From assembly GCA_009692365.1 (NCBI GenBank), contig SHZJ01000035.1, forward strand, positions 1 through 36,661: DNA of 36,661 bases, in the 5' to 3' direction. The position numbers and the translations under genes are program-made. Origin of the DNA: Gammaproteobacteria bacterium (GTDB lineage: Bacteria > Pseudomonadota > Gammaproteobacteria > Ga0077536). The notes beneath the pieces were generated by a model. It ran no database searches, was not told the DNA's origin, and saw only the letters and a list, made by a program, of their open reading frames with translations. How positions within the stretch are numbered: the stretch's first letter is position 1; each line of letters begins with the position of its first letter. Below are positions 1 through 7,329 of the stretch, piece by piece.

Positions 1-290
1 ATATTTTGCTCGCCAGCGGCCCTCATGAGCGGCAATTGATCGGTGTGCCGCTCGATGAGCATGGCCGTTTTTAGCCACTCGGGCGCGCGGATGTCTTGGC
101 CATCGGTCATCCGACGAACCACCTGCGGGCTAGGGGAGGTCGGGCTGGTTGTGCCGCGCGGGTCGAAGGCTTCTAAGATGTCGACGACGTGTCGGGGTAG
201 CATGATCTGCACCGCCTCGAGGGTGGCGCGGCAGAGGCTACGAAAGTCTGCCTGTCGAGTTAACTGGGTAATGGCGCTAAATTCGTCCAA
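1..290 (-). CDS. Partial protein, possible N-terminal GAF-like sensory region
   Basis: The minus strand is open from about base 290 to the left edge, so only the first ~96 residues of a longer protein are visible. I favour the TTG at 288-290 as start because a GAGG motif lies six bases upstream in the minus sense. No ATG or GTG is suitably placed. The reading frame also stays open further upstream, so the start is uncertain. The visible part begins with a helical stretch (DEFSAITQLTRQADFRSLCR) followed by LEAVQIMLPRHVVDILEAFD. This resembles the first helix and strand of GAF-type domains in signalling proteins such as diguanylate cyclases. That likeness is from memory and weak. The frame reads well, without the Arg/Ala/Gly-rich look of non-coding frames in this GC-rich DNA. 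Confidence 0.45.
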   Translation of the reverse strand, partial: MDEFSAITQLTRQADFRSLCRATLEAVQIMLPRHVVDILEAFDPRGTTSPTSPSPQVVRRMTDGQDIRAPEWLKTAMLIERHTDQLPLMRAAGEQN

Positions 291-598
291 TATGGCCTCG
301 CGATAACGTGTTAGCAGCGCTCGCAGTGTGCACCCCGTCCCGAGGCTGTGTACAGCGGCCGTTAAGTGGGCTATTCCCCCTCGCCGGGCGTGGGGACGGA
401 CGCGGGCCTTAGTTTGCGCCCAGGGGGAGAGTGCCCAAGCGTCGCAGCTAACCCGTGTTGCCCCCCCAAGGGCTGGCGTAGGAGGGGTAGGGTTGCACTA
501 CCATGACGTCAACCTGAGGCCTAGTAGAAAAACCGCAAAGCGCGCACTGCTGGCGCGCGGCCGCGCCGGTGCGGTTGGCCATGTTGGCGAGGCCACGC

Positions 599-631
599 CG
601 GCGGCGGCTAGCGCCGGGCTAGCCGCCGCCG
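599..631. other. Strong hairpin with 13-bp perfect arms
   Basis: Bases 599-611 (CGGCGGCGGCTAG) and 619-631 are perfect reverse complements around a 7-base loop, CGCCGGG. No T-run follows on either side. It sits in the 407-base gene-free stretch 291-697 between two diverging genes. A further GGGCTAGCC copy follows at 646-654. It may be a processed-RNA or terminator-like structure, a protein-binding palindrome, or chance in GC-rich sequence. Nothing else recognisable was seen in 291-697. Confidence 0.4.
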
Positions 632-697
632 CTGGTGCTGGCGTCGGGCTAGCCACACTGTCGATAAACCGGATCGGATCACCCGAGGTAGCCCACG

Positions 698-1375
698 TTG
701 ATTATCACTTTCCCCACCCAGCCGGGCACCCACGATGTGGTTTTGGAAGCGCCGGCCGGGGCGGTCGCGCGCTGCACCGTCCACGTGCCGGACCTGCCAG
801 CCGCGGACGCGCCGCTCGTGCTGGTCTTGCATTACGGTGGTGAGCCGACGGGGTTTTATGGCCGCCCGCTGCTGGAGATGCTGGCGGCCGGTCCGTGGCG
901 TGAACTCGGGGCCGTGTTTGTCGCGCCGGTCGCGGCAGGGGGCGACTGGAGTGTCCCGCGTAATTGCGAACTGGCGCTGAATCTGCTGTACGCCGCGCAA
1001 CGCCACTATCAGACGGCCGATTCAAAACGGGTGGTGCTGGGTTACAGCATGGGTGCGATGGGGGTTTGGCAGCTGCTGGCGAAAGTCCCCGATTTGTTTG
1101 CCGCCGCCGTGCCGCTGGCGGGACCCCCACCGCCTTTGCTGCCAACGCTGGTGCTGCGCACCCCCGTACAGGCGCTCAATTCGCAGGCCGATCGGCTGTT
1201 CCCGGCGAGCGCGACGGCCGCCGCTATTGCGGCGCTGGCGGCTGGCGGCGCGCCGGCGCAGGTGCGACTGCTCGAGGGCATCGACCACCACGCGTTTGGC
1301 GCGTTTGCGCCTAGCCTGGCGCAGTTATTACCCTGGCTCCGGGGCTGTTGGGCGCCCGCCGGGGTGGCCGTCTGA
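698..1375 (+). CDS. Small alpha/beta hydrolase (esterase/phospholipase-carboxylesterase type)
   Basis: A 225-residue serine hydrolase of the alpha/beta fold. The nucleophile elbow GYSMG places Ser117 after a hydrophobic strand (RVVLGYS). A likely acid is Asp165 in NSQADRLFP and the histidine is 197 or 198 in GIDHHAF. The oxyanion strand is VLVLHYGG near residue 45. Architecture and size fit small carboxylesterases and the catalytic core of PHB-depolymerase-like esterases. There is no signal peptide, so it should be cytoplasmic. Start: TTG at 698 with a GAGG motif about ten bases upstream. The substrate cannot be told from sequence. It is followed by a terminator-like hairpin at 1411 and appears to be a single-gene unit. 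Confidence 0.75.
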   Translation: MIITFPTQPGTHDVVLEAPAGAVARCTVHVPDLPAADAPLVLVLHYGGEPTGFYGRPLLEMLAAGPWRELGAVFVAPVAAGGDWSVPRNCELALNLLYAAQRHYQTADSKRVVLGYSMGAMGVWQLLAKVPDLFAAAVPLAGPPPPLLPTLVLRTPVQALNSQADRLFPASATAAAIAALAAGGAPAQVRLLEGIDHHAFGAFAPSLAQLLPWLRGCWAPAGVAV

Positions 1376-1410
1376 ACGCCCGCTGGGCTGGGGACTGCGG
1401 TGCACGAGAG

Positions 1411-1440
1411 CCCGGCTTGAAGCCGGGGAGAATTTTCTTG
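1411..1440 (+). terminator. Likely rho-independent terminator after the 698-1375 hydrolase
   Basis: CCCGGCTT (1411-1418) and AAGCCGGG (1420-1427) are perfect complements. They are followed within a few bases by a T-rich run (AATTTTCTTG, 1431-1440). It lies 36 bases after the stop codon of the hydrolase, as expected for an intrinsic terminator. Confidence 0.55.
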
Positions 1441-1504
1441 CAATCAATTTCGAAAAGTGTAAATTGCCGCCTCCACACTAACTTGGGGGCTTTGTGAGTT
1501 GTTC

Positions 1505-1549
1505 CACTAAGAACAAAACCACGTCGAGGAGGTTGCTCCGAGCTTAGTG
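1505..1549. other. Structured element in the long gap before speE
   Basis: CACTAAG (1505-1511) pairs exactly with CTTAGTG (1543-1549). An inner GGAG-GTTG-CTCC hairpin lies between them, so the segment could fold as a two-part stem. Other hairpins follow: CGCCTC-GCG-GAGGCG near 1570 and TGTGGG/CCCACA at 1656-1661 and 1668-1673. The whole gap 1376-1809 (434 bases) has no convincing gene. It could hold the speE leader or a small RNA. No known riboswitch or RNA family was recognised. Confidence 0.3.
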
Positions 1550-1809
1550 TCATCGTCAGAAACGGTGCGCCTCGCGGAGGCGTCCAACTCGCGCCCATTT
1601 TAAGCACAGCTTTAAATCGCGAGGATTTCTGAAGAGATGGATCAAACTAGGCCACTGTGGGCCCCCGCCCACATCCGCAATACAACCGGCACTTGCTCGC
1701 CCAGGCCAGCCCTCGGACAGGGCGTGCGTAGCCGGCGCGCCAGGCGCACCCCGGCTATTCCTAGCACCGTCTGCTGCTGCCGCAGGGCGGCAACAGCGCG
1801 CGCGGTCTA

Positions 1810-2679
1810 ATGGCGATGGCGCTACGTATTCAAGAGACCCTCTACGGGGATGAAGTGTTCCAAGGCTTTCGCGCCGAGGAACATCTTTTCCAAGGTCAGA
1901 CGCCCTACCAAAAAGTAGACATCTACGCCTCCCAACGTTGGGGCAAGGTGCTGGTGCTGGACGGTGTTTTTCAGACCACCGAGCGTGACGAATTTATCTA
2001 CCACGAAATGCTGACCCACGTGCCGATGTTCGGTTGCGCGCATCCGCGGCGGGTCATGATCGTGGGCGGCGGCGATGGCGGCATTTTGCGCGAAGTGCTC
2101 AAACACGATATCGAGCACGTCGATATGGTGGAAATCGACCGCACGGTGGTGGAGTACTGCATCGAGCATATGCCGACCCTCAACGACGCCGGGCGCATTT
2201 ATGCGGACTCACGCGCGAGCTTGGTGATCGAAGACGCCTTTGAGTTCATCAAACGCGAGCAGCATCGCTACGACGTCATCTTGGTGGATTCCACCGACCC
2301 GATAGGGGCTGCAGAAGTCCTGTTTTCGCGCACTTTCTACGCGCTGTGTCGTGCGGCGCTCAACCCGGGTGGCGTGCTTGCCCTCCAAGACGGGGTTTCA
2401 TTTTTGCAGCCAGACGAGGCTCGCGGCAGCATGCGTCTGCTGCGGGAATTAGGCTTGAAGGCGCGTTGCTATTTGGTCGGCGTGCCGACCTATTACGGGG
2501 GCAATATGTCGTTGGGTTATGCCAGCGACCAATTGGCGGTGATGACCCCACAAATCGACACCCTCCAGACCCGCTTTGAGCGCGCGCGGGTGGACACCCG
2601 CCATTACACACCGGAGCTGCATGTTGCAAGTTTCGCGTTGCCACGTTGGTTGCAGGACATTGTTGGGGGATTGGCTTGA
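1810..2679 (+). CDS. speE: Spermidine synthase (polyamine aminopropyltransferase)
   Basis: It transfers the aminopropyl group of decarboxylated S-adenosylmethionine to putrescine, making spermidine and methylthioadenosine in the cytoplasm. At 289 residues it matches the E. coli enzyme (288). The N-terminal beta domain holds YQKVDIYASQRWGKVLVLDG. The Rossmann-like domain has GGGDGG at 86-91 and the catalytic-region DSTDPIG beginning at Asp160. The substrate loop reads YYGGNMSLGY. Start ATG at 1810 or ATG at 1816: neither has a strong ribosome binding site, and the first is kept. Its stop overlaps the start of speD by one base (TGATG), so the two are translated together and form a complete dcSAM-to-spermidine module. 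Confidence 0.97.
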   Translation: MAMALRIQETLYGDEVFQGFRAEEHLFQGQTPYQKVDIYASQRWGKVLVLDGVFQTTERDEFIYHEMLTHVPMFGCAHPRRVMIVGGGDGGILREVLKHDIEHVDMVEIDRTVVEYCIEHMPTLNDAGRIYADSRASLVIEDAFEFIKREQHRYDVILVDSTDPIGAAEVLFSRTFYALCRAALNPGGVLALQDGVSFLQPDEARGSMRLLRELGLKARCYLVGVPTYYGGNMSLGYASDQLAVMTPQIDTLQTRFERARVDTRHYTPELHVASFALPRWLQDIVGGLA

Positions 2680-3092
2680 TGAACGAGCAGCTTGATCACT
2701 TTAAATGTGCCGACGACGGCGAGCGCTACGCGGGCGATCATCTACTGATCGAATTCTGGGGTGCGAGCCGGCTCGCCGAACCAGACTTTATTTGTCAGGC
2801 CTTGGAAGACGGCGCGCGGGCAGCGGGCGCCACCATCCTGCATTCCCACTTTCACCATTTCGGTGAAGAGTCTGGCGTGAGTGGGGTGACGGTGCTGGCA
2901 GAAAGCCACATCACGATCCACACCTGGCCGGAAGTGGGCTATGCGGCCATCGACGTTTTTATGTGTGGCGATGCCAAACCGATGGACTGTTTGGCCCTGC
3001 TGGAAAAGCGCTTTAATCCGTCGACCGTGTCCACGGAAAATGTGCGCCGGGGACGTCTGCTGCGGGAAGTTCGCGCGCAGCGCGTGGCCTAA
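2679..3092 (+). CDS. speD: S-adenosylmethionine decarboxylase proenzyme, short prokaryotic type
   Basis: It decarboxylates S-adenosylmethionine to give the aminopropyl donor used by the overlapping speE product. The 137-residue proenzyme is expected to cleave itself between Glu75 and Ser76 in LAESHITIHTWPE, turning Ser76 into the pyruvoyl cofactor. His81 and Cys96 (in DVFMCGD) lie 5 and 20 residues after that serine. This is the same spacing as Ser63, His68 and Cys83 of the Thermotoga enzyme. The start is the ATG at 2679, overlapping the speE stop. The frame is open for 11 codons upstream inside speE, but that extension has no support. A terminator follows at 3141. Confidence 0.97.
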   Translation: MNEQLDHFKCADDGERYAGDHLLIEFWGASRLAEPDFICQALEDGARAAGATILHSHFHHFGEESGVSGVTVLAESHITIHTWPEVGYAAIDVFMCGDAKPMDCLALLEKRFNPSTVSTENVRRGRLLREVRAQRVA

Positions 3093-3102
3093 GGAGCGCG
3101 GG

Positions 3103-3118
3103 CTGGCGATGCCGCCAG
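3103..3118. other. Small hairpin between speD and its terminator
   Basis: CTGGCG (3103-3108) and CGCCAG (3113-3118) pair exactly around ATGC, eleven bases after the speD stop. It precedes the intrinsic terminator and may help protect the 3' end of the speED transcript. Confidence 0.35.
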
Positions 3119-3140
3119 TCGCGACCTTTCGGCGGGCAAA

Positions 3141-3166
3141 AAAACGGGCCCCGCGGCGCCCGTTTT
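3141..3166 (+). terminator. Rho-independent terminator of speED
   Basis: AAAACGGGC (3141-3149) pairs perfectly with GCCCGTTTT (3158-3166) around an 8-base GC-rich loop. It ends in a T-run on the plus strand. The matching A-run on the other side would let it act in both directions. The rest of the gap 3093-3425 shows no gene. Confidence 0.85.
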
Positions 3167-3425
3167 CGTGTGCCGACGCGCGGCGCAGCAGGTCGTCGCA
3201 GCCTGCTGTTACTTGGCTGGGCCACGGCGCCACCCCGGCCAGCGTTCAAGCGCTGAAATAAGCGGCGGCGAGACTCCCCGCGACTGGCTCGAACGGCCAT
3301 TCAGGCGGCGCTGCCGGTTGGCGCAGTGGCGGTTGTGGTGGCGGCCGACGTGCGGGCAAAATCGGGGTGCCGCGAGGCGCGCCAGCGGCCTGCTAATTCG
3401 GTTTATTTCCCAGCGAGCGAACGCG

Positions 3426-3905
3426 ATGACAACGATCGACAAAGAGCTACACACAACCCAGATGGTGGTGCCGCGTGCGTGGTTGGATTACAACGAGCAC
3501 ATGAACGTCGCCTACTACACGGTAGCGTTTGATTTGGCGAGTGAGGAGCTACTCAAAGCCGCGGGCATGGGAGGGGCCTATACTGAGGCCACCCAAAATT
3601 CCTCGATGGCGGTGGAAGCTCATATCACCTATCAGAACGAAGCCCGTTTGGGGGACGCCTTGACCATCAAATCGCGGGTGCTGGCTTGCGCTAGCAAGGC
3701 GGCGCATCTGTATCAGGAAATGTTTCGCGGCGAGCAGCTGTTGGCCACGGAGGAGCAGCTGGTGCTGCATGTTAGTCTAGTCACGCGCGGCGCCACACCC
3801 TTCGAGCCGGCGGTGCTGGCGGCGCTGCAGGCTATGCAGGCCATGCAACAGGAAATCCCTCGACCGGACTGGGTCGGTCGCCAAATCGCCATTCGGCGTT
3901 CTTGA
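3426..3905 (+). CDS. Hotdog-fold acyl-CoA thioesterase (4HBT family)
   Basis: A 159-residue single hotdog domain expected to hydrolyse an acyl-CoA thioester in the cytoplasm. The signature near the N-terminus is WLDYNEHMNVAYYTVAFD, the [D/N]-Y-N-x-H-M-N-x-x-Y motif of the 4-hydroxybenzoyl-CoA thioesterase superfamily. The family includes betainyl-CoA thioesterases of carnitine catabolism. A long central helix (FDLASEELLKAAGM) and the strand AHITYQNEARLGDALTIKSR follow as expected. Start: ATG at 3426. The frame is open upstream to 3168, but the added residues are Arg-rich and unlike the family. A short repeated LQAMQAMQQ lies near the C-terminus. The SDR gene starts 11 bases after its stop, so the two probably form one transcript. 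Confidence 0.8.
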   Translation: MTTIDKELHTTQMVVPRAWLDYNEHMNVAYYTVAFDLASEELLKAAGMGGAYTEATQNSSMAVEAHITYQNEARLGDALTIKSRVLACASKAAHLYQEMFRGEQLLATEEQLVLHVSLVTRGATPFEPAVLAALQAMQAMQQEIPRPDWVGRQIAIRRS

Positions 3906-3916
3906 GGTGAGCTAAC

Positions 3917-4732
3917 TTGACGACAAAATATTTTGCGCAGTCGATCGTCCTGATCACCGGTGGCGGGGCCGGCATTGGTGCTGCCCTAGCGGCGGCCCTC
4001 AGCCGTCAGCGCGCGCGGGTGATTGTGGCCGATCTCGATGTGGCGAACGCGCAGGCGCTAGTAGGGCGGGGCGATGCCATTGAGGCGCTCGCCCTCGATG
4101 TGCGCGATGCCGCGGCGGTGGCAGGGCTTATCGCCGGCATTGTGGCGCGTCACGGTCAGCTAGATTATTTGTTTAATAATGCGGGGATTTCAGTGTGCGG
4201 CGACGCCCGCGACCTCGAGCTGGCGCACTGGCAAAGCGTCATCGACGTGAACCTGATGGGGGTCGTTTACGGCACGCACGCGGCGTATTTGCAAATGTGC
4301 CGGCAGGGGCGTGGGCATATCGTGAACATCGCCTCGCTGGCGGGGCTAGTGCCCTTTCCCACCAACGTACCCTACGCGGCCAGCAAACACGCGGTGGTTG
4401 GTTTGTCGCTGTCCTTGCGCACCGAAGGAGAGGAGTTGGGGGTGAAGGTCAGCGCGGTATGCCCCGGCTTTATCCAGTCCAATATTTTCACCTCCACGCC
4501 TTTCATCAATGTGCCGCGTGAGGCCGTCTTAAACGCCATGCCGTTCAAACCCGTCACCGCGGAGCTGGCGGCGGCCCGCATCTTGGCGGGCGTGGAGCGT
4601 AATCAAGCCATCATCTCCTTCCCGGCCTACGCCCGCTGGTTGTGGCGCGCCTATCGCTGGTGGCCCGCGCTGCTGGAGATTCTAGGCCGGAAGCAGATTA
4701 GGGACCTGCGGCGGGTGCGGATTAAGCCCTAG
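3917..4732 (+). CDS. Short-chain dehydrogenase/reductase (classical SDR)
   Basis: A 271-residue NAD(P)-dependent oxidoreductase. The cofactor loop is TGGGAGIG at 14-21, and Asp at position 39 after the second strand (VIVADLD) favours NAD over NADP. NNAG is at 87-90 and the catalytic Ser140, Tyr153 and Lys157 (YAASK) are all present. The C-terminal region (FPAYARWLWRAYRWWP) is aromatic and amphipathic. This is common in SDRs acting on lipid-like substrates and may touch the membrane. The start is a TTG at 3917 with GAGGTG about eight bases upstream. The gene follows the thioesterase by 11 bases. The substrate is unknown; an alcohol or ketone of an acyl or sterol-like compound is an inference from context. 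Confidence 0.9.
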   Translation: MTTKYFAQSIVLITGGGAGIGAALAAALSRQRARVIVADLDVANAQALVGRGDAIEALALDVRDAAAVAGLIAGIVARHGQLDYLFNNAGISVCGDARDLELAHWQSVIDVNLMGVVYGTHAAYLQMCRQGRGHIVNIASLAGLVPFPTNVPYAASKHAVVGLSLSLRTEGEELGVKVSAVCPGFIQSNIFTSTPFINVPREAVLNAMPFKPVTAELAAARILAGVERNQAIISFPAYARWLWRAYRWWPALLEILGRKQIRDLRRVRIKP

Positions 4733-4837
4733 CCCGACGGCACTCACCGGCCCGCGGCGCGCCGAACGATGGCGTGTGGACTCCAGCCCCAACCCGGCGG
4801 GCGCGGTCGGCTGACGACTCCCGCTCCGATCGACTAA

Positions 4838-4853
4838 CATACGCTGACGTATG
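4838..4853. promoter_or_regulatory. Palindrome CATACG-ctga-CGTATG, candidate operator
   Basis: Six-base perfect arms (4838-4843 and 4848-4853) separated by four bases, about 50 bases before the preferred TTG start of the FrhB-family gene. An apparent ATG at 4851 is part of the palindrome. That argues the palindrome is a regulatory site and the ATG is not the start. The binding protein is unknown. Confidence 0.45.
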
Positions 4854-4901
4854 GCTTGCCCCCGCGCAGGCTCCCGCCCCCCCGTGCCCGAGGAGACCAT
4901 C

Positions 4902-6344
4902 TTGGATTCGCTTTACCATCACAGCTTTAAAGACATGATGAACGATGTAGTCGCAGCCGGCTCGTGCTGCGAGTGCGGCACCTGCGTGCTGGTGTGCCCG
5001 CACAACGTGATCGAATACATCGACGGCAAGCCCCAGCAGACCGCCAAGGCCTCGGCACCCTTCGATTACTGCGGGATTAGCGAAGGCGTGGGCTGCGATG
5101 TGTGCGCCGCGGCCTGTCCCCGCCTGTGGCCGCGAGAGGAGCATCTCAAGCAGCTGGTGTTCGGCGATGAGCCGGCAGGCTACGAGGGCATTTTTGGTAA
5201 CTACCGGCATATCTTTGTGGCTCGCACTAAACACGAAGACGTGCTCGAGCGGGCGCAAGACGGTGGCGTGGTGACGGCGCTGCTGGCCTGGGCGCGGGAG
5301 GCAGGCCACATCGACGGCGCGGTGGTGTCGGCCGTGGGCGAGGACGATGCCCCTTGTTTCCCAAGCCCGAAGGTCGCCACCACGGTGGCGGAGATCAAAG
5401 CCAGTACGGCCAGCTGGTATACCTACTGCCCGAACGATCTGGCGCTGGAAGAGGTTAAGAAAAAGGATCTGAAGCAGGTGGCTTTTGTCGGCGTGCCCTG
5501 CCAGATAACCCCGTTGCGGAAGTTGGAACACATCGACCCTAGCATCCTGATGGCGGCCAAGAAAAAGCCCCAGATCGTGGCCCGCCAACGGGGCTTCCTG
5601 AAAGGCTATGTGGAGCGGGTGTCCTTCAGCGTGGGGCTATTTTGCACCGAAGTTTTTCGCCCCGAGCTCATGACCGAACGCATCGAAAAGCAGATGGGCA
5701 TTCCGCTGACCGAGGTGTCGAAGTTCAACGTCAAGGGCGAGGTGCTGATCTACAAGAAATCTGGCGGCATCGAGACCATTCCCCTCGAAGAAGCCATGCA
5801 CGAATACCAGCGCGCGGAATGCCTGCACTGCGGCGATTTTTCTGCCGAGATGGCCGACATCGCCTGCGGCGGTGTGGGCACGGACCGCGCGACTATCGTG
5901 GTGCTGCGGACCCAGAAGGCGGTCGACATCTGGCGTGAGTTTGAAAACACCGGCACGGTCGATGTCTGGCCCATCGCCGAAAATAAAAAAGCCTGGAACA
6001 TTTTGCAGCGGCTCGCCCGCCGCCAACGTGAGCGGCCGCCCGCCGGCCCTGTGCGTGGCGCCTCGGCGCCCGGTTTGCCGCAGTATTACCCCAAAATCGA
6101 AGCCGATCTGTCGGCGGCGGCCATTGCGCTGACCGCCAAGGCCCCGGCTGAAATTGAAGTCTGTCTCGAGGCCGCCTACCTCGGCGCTGCGCGACCGCTA
6201 GACGACGTCGTGGGTTATATCGCCGGGCAGCCCATTCCGGGTGAACCCCCGGCGGTAGGCGAGGGTGAGAAGCGCAAACTCCCGCCGCCGCCCAAACCCG
6301 AAGAAGGTGGGGCCTCGCCCTGCTGGCGGCCCAGTGCCGACTAA
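4902..6344 (+). CDS. FrhB-family iron-sulfur flavoprotein (coenzyme F420 hydrogenase/dehydrogenase beta subunit family)
   Basis: A 480-residue redox protein. Near the N-terminus CCECGTCVLVCPHNVIEY gives the C-x2-C-x2-C-x3-CP pattern of a 4Fe-4S cluster. A second Cys group follows in GCDVCAAACP. The FrhB N-domain (YRHIFVARTKHEDVLERAQD, then GGVVTALLAWA) and C-domain (VAFVGVPCQITPLRKLE, FCTEVF, CLHCGDFSAEMADIACGGVG) are both present. Relatives bind FAD and Fe-S clusters and oxidise F420 or pass electrons from ferredoxin. Which applies here cannot be seen. I place the start at TTG 4902 because GAGGAG lies six bases upstream. The in-frame ATG at 4851 has no such site and adds a Pro/Arg-rich leader. 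The last ~40 residues are a Pro-rich tail. No partner hydrogenase subunit is nearby. Confidence 0.8.
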   Translation: MDSLYHHSFKDMMNDVVAAGSCCECGTCVLVCPHNVIEYIDGKPQQTAKASAPFDYCGISEGVGCDVCAAACPRLWPREEHLKQLVFGDEPAGYEGIFGNYRHIFVARTKHEDVLERAQDGGVVTALLAWAREAGHIDGAVVSAVGEDDAPCFPSPKVATTVAEIKASTASWYTYCPNDLALEEVKKKDLKQVAFVGVPCQITPLRKLEHIDPSILMAAKKKPQIVARQRGFLKGYVERVSFSVGLFCTEVFRPELMTERIEKQMGIPLTEVSKFNVKGEVLIYKKSGGIETIPLEEAMHEYQRAECLHCGDFSAEMADIACGGVGTDRATIVVLRTQKAVDIWREFENTGTVDVWPIAENKKAWNILQRLARRQRERPPAGPVRGASAPGLPQYYPKIEADLSAAAIALTAKAPAEIEVCLEAAYLGAARPLDDVVGYIAGQPIPGEPPAVGEGEKRKLPPPPKPEEGGASPCWRPSAD

Positions 6345-6550
6345 GCATCGCGCTAGCAGCCCAGACGCCGCGTGCACTCACCGCTGCGGCGGGTGCACGC
6401 CGAGGAGCGGCCTAGCTGAGCTATTCGTCGAACGGCAGCTGCTAGTTGGCACCGGCGGCCGCGGCGCCCTGAGCGCACCCTCCAGCGCCAGGCCACGGTG
6501 TGCCACACCCGGGTGCAGCACCACCTAGCCCCCATTTCGAAGGTGACCCA

Positions 6551-6730
6551 ATGAAATTTGGTTTGATCTACGAATTGTCTACCCCGCGACTGTTCACCCG
6601 CGAAACTCAGAAAGCGCTCGACGAGAACGCCATCGAACCAACGGTGCTGGCCGACGCGTTGCACGCCCCGCGCTTCAAGCGCGCCTTGCTCTGCGTGCCC
6701 GCTGAGCAAGGCGGCGCGCGTAAACTTTAG
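6551..6730 (+). pseudogene. Remnant of a luciferase-like monooxygenase (N-terminal fragment)
   Basis: The first ~36 residues, MKFGLIYELSTPRLFTRE and on to NAIEPTVLADAL, match the opening of LLM-class flavin monooxygenases. In those the text continues with a GFD...EHHF segment. Here the sequence instead runs into an unrelated tail and stops after 59 codons, where the family needs 330 or more. No continuation was found in other frames before the next gene. An AAGGTG motif about seven bases before the ATG could still allow translation. I read it as the stub left by a deletion. A genuine small protein is possible but less likely. Confidence 0.55.
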
Positions 6731-6770
6731 TTAACCACTCGCGCCGTGCAGGCGCCCCGGAGAATTCCCT

Positions 6771-7151
6771 ATGTCCGCTGATCTTTCCGCCATCCAACAC
6801 ACAGTGCAGACCTATCTCGATGGGTTATACGAAGGGGACGTTGCCAAGCTTGGGACGGTCTTTCATCCCACTTGCGCCCTCACCCACGTGGTCGAGGGTG
6901 AACTCAAAGTGCTGCCGCGCGCGCAGTGGTTTGAAGCCGTCCAGAGCCGGCAGACGCCGCTAGCGGCCGGCTTGAGCCGGGCCGACCACATTTTGGCGAT
7001 AGACCTGATCGGCCCAACGATGGCGCACGTGAAGCTCAAATGCGCCATTCCGCCGCGGTATTTCACGGACATTTTGTCGCTGCTGAAAGTCGGCGGGCAC
7101 TGGGTCATTGCCCAGAAGGTGTTCATGACGGAGGTTCGGGAAGCCGGCTAA
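6771..7151 (+). CDS. NTF2-like protein (lumazine-binding/SnoaL-like family)
   Basis: A 126-residue single cone-shaped NTF2-like domain. The helix IQHTVQTYLDGLYEGDVAKL followed by GTVFHPTCALTHVVEGELK is the usual helix-then-strand start. The ending GGHWVIAQKVF is the typical last strand of such proteins. The family covers small enzymes, binding proteins and polyketide cyclases. I see no residue set that fixes a reaction. A GGAG motif lies about eight bases before the ATG (CCCGGAGAATTCCCTATG). It follows the LLM remnant by 40 bases, so it may once have been an accessory of that enzyme. Confidence 0.7.
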   Translation: MSADLSAIQHTVQTYLDGLYEGDVAKLGTVFHPTCALTHVVEGELKVLPRAQWFEAVQSRQTPLAAGLSRADHILAIDLIGPTMAHVKLKCAIPPRYFTDILSLLKVGGHWVIAQKVFMTEVREAG

Positions 7152-7289
7152 GGGTGGCTCTAGGGATAGCCCCGCAGGTGCTAGGCCTGCGTCATCCCAG
7201 CGCTGGAGTCGCGGGGATGGCGGGCGCCGGGGCGGGCTAGGCCGCGCGGGCGTTGGCCCGCAGTCTGCCAGCGAGCAAGGGGCGCCCGA

Positions 7290-7312
7290 CCTTGGCGAGG
7301 TCGTCGCCAAGG
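7290..7312. terminator. Hairpin between convergent genes, probable bidirectional terminator
   Basis: CCTTGGCGA (7290-7298) and TCGCCAAGG (7304-7312) pair perfectly around GGTCG. They lie between the converging ends of the NTF2-like gene and the amidohydrolase. A smaller stem, CGCAGG/CCTGCG, lies at 7173-7191. Neither has a T-run, so termination is inferred from position and stem strength. Confidence 0.4.
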
Positions 7313-7329
7313 CCCGCCCCACCAGCCCG

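Noticed and set aside
2646..2678. Upstream extension of speD
   Set aside because: The extra 11 codons lie inside speE. The ATG overlapping the speE stop gives the expected proenzyme length and cleavage spacing.
3280..3310. CTGGCTCGAACGG, reminiscent of a tRNA T-loop
   Set aside because: No acceptor or anticodon stem can be folded around it, and the flanks do not match a tRNA on either strand.
3168..3425. Upstream extension of the thioesterase
   Set aside because: The added residues are Arg/Ala-rich, start inside the region next to the speED terminator and are unlike hotdog thioesterases, which begin close to the ATG at 3426.
4722..5588. Long minus-strand open frame of 288 codons
   Set aside because: It is antisense to the FrhB-family gene, whose Cys clusters and domains are clear. 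The His/Ala/Arg-rich text has no family pattern.
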